In this document: positions 63,901 to 64,000 of the stretch, in pieces | How the letters are laid out: every line of letters starts with the position of its first letter | Position numbering within the stretch: the stretch's first letter is position 1 | NCBI GenBank assembly: GCA_035772405.1 | Contig: JAYKKM010000341.1 | Location: 2,592,367 to 2,656,366 of the forward strand | Length of the DNA stretch: 64,000 bases | From: Chrysogorgia sp. JL179-B06 | Taxonomy: Eukaryota; Cnidaria; Anthozoa; Scleralcyonacea; Chrysogorgiidae | Reading direction: 5' to 3' | Position numbers and translations under genes: made by a program | The notes under the pieces: model-generated | What the model saw: the letters and a program-made list of their open reading frames with translations, nothing else | What the model was told of the DNA's origin: nothing | Database searches by the model: none

Positions 63901-64000
63901 TTTCAAACTGTCATTAATTTCGTCAATTTGCGACAAATTCGCTGATTTTTTTAGCATCAGAAAGAGCAGGACTTTCTCTATCCAACGAGTACAAAACGAA

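Larger units (their letters stand above)
7501..64000. repeat. 183-bp AT-rich satellite array
   Basis: The array consists of head-to-tail monomers in one orientation, typically 183 bp (for example successive AGTACAAAAC landmarks at 9287, 9470 and 9653), roughly 300 copies to the window end. Conserved words in order are CCAACGAGTACAAAACGAAG, AAATTACTGTCAATACATGA, TTTAGCAGATGTGGGTTGAT, GTGAATTTTCAAACTGTCAT, GTGGTCAATTTGCGACCAAA and GCAGCATCAGAAAGAGCAGG. Small dyads are visible (TGGTC…GACCA and AATTT…AAATT around GCGACC). The word TGATTTT occurs three times per monomer, twice followed by a similar AGCA-containing stretch, hinting at a shorter ancestor. Length, AT content and higher-order structure fit a centromeric or pericentromeric satellite, which is inference. 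Confidence 0.97.
43000..64000. repeat. Satellite array with dense single-base insertions
   Basis: Every monomer can still be recognised, but most lines carry extra bases (for example CGTGGCTTCCCAATTTGGCG near 44,583 and TTGGCGACC or AATTCGCCTG forms throughout). Insertions outnumber substitutions, and conserved words otherwise match the clean region. This is the pattern of uncorrected long-read sequence. Small open frames here are meaningless. Confidence 0.8.

Noticed and set aside
7501..64000. CRISPR array
   Set aside because: The whole 183-bp unit is conserved, with no short-repeat and unique-spacer alternation and no cas genes.
7501..64000. CENP-B box in the satellite
   Set aside because: TTCG words are present (AATTCGCTGATTTT, CTTCGTCAATTT) but the required downstream A and CGGG are missing on both strands.
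1..64000. tRNA, rRNA, transposase, reverse transcriptase, LTRs or a bacterial-type gene system
   Set aside because: No cloverleaf, conserved rRNA words, catalytic motifs, terminal repeats or operon-like gene runs were seen on either strand.

Overview
This window reads as repeat-dominated nuclear DNA of a eukaryote, probably an animal. The reasons are a long AT-rich satellite array with higher-order repeats, a CAG/CAA-type array, TTTA and GATA microsatellites and a degenerate telomere-like tract. There is no operon, no ribosome-binding-site-led gene, no tRNA or rRNA, and no recognisable enzyme. The lineage cannot be read from the sequence.

Layout. Bases 1-330 are non-repetitive, with one short minus-strand open frame. 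Bases 331-904 are simple repeats: a 20-bp minisatellite, an interstitial CCCTAA/CCGTAA tract and TTTA/GATA microsatellites. Bases about 905-1934 are the only gene-like stretch: protein-looking segments in changing frames, with no family recognised, best treated as a broken or multi-exon gene remnant. Its last frame runs through one TAA into glutamine codons. There begins a roughly 5.5-kb array (about 2,020-7,500) built from CAA, CAG, CAC and GCA words and nearly free of T on the + strand. Long open frames cross it in several frames and on both strands. They are explained by composition, and one composite repeat is read in two different frames within the same long ORF, which argues against one conserved protein.

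At about 7,501 the array meets a satellite that fills the rest of the window. The monomer is typically 183 bp (61 codons), in one orientation, roughly 300 copies. It is organised into higher-order repeats: a tandem 1,956-bp duplication, 364- and 366-bp dimers, 547-bp trimers, and 1,276-bp and about 1.2-1.4-kb multimers. Some segments are copied over several to 21 kb. Truncated monomer classes recur as linked haplotypes.

From about 43 kb onward the monomers are riddled with single-base insertions while otherwise matching consensus. This looks like unpolished long-read sequence, not ancient decay, and it includes a 31-base near-pure G run at 53,432-53,462. Fine structure there should be trusted little.

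No new enzymatic or defence system was found. The most interesting signals are the link between the gene remnant's Gln frame and the large CAG-type array, the motif sharing between that array and the satellite, and the 61-codon monomer with near-open frames on both strands.
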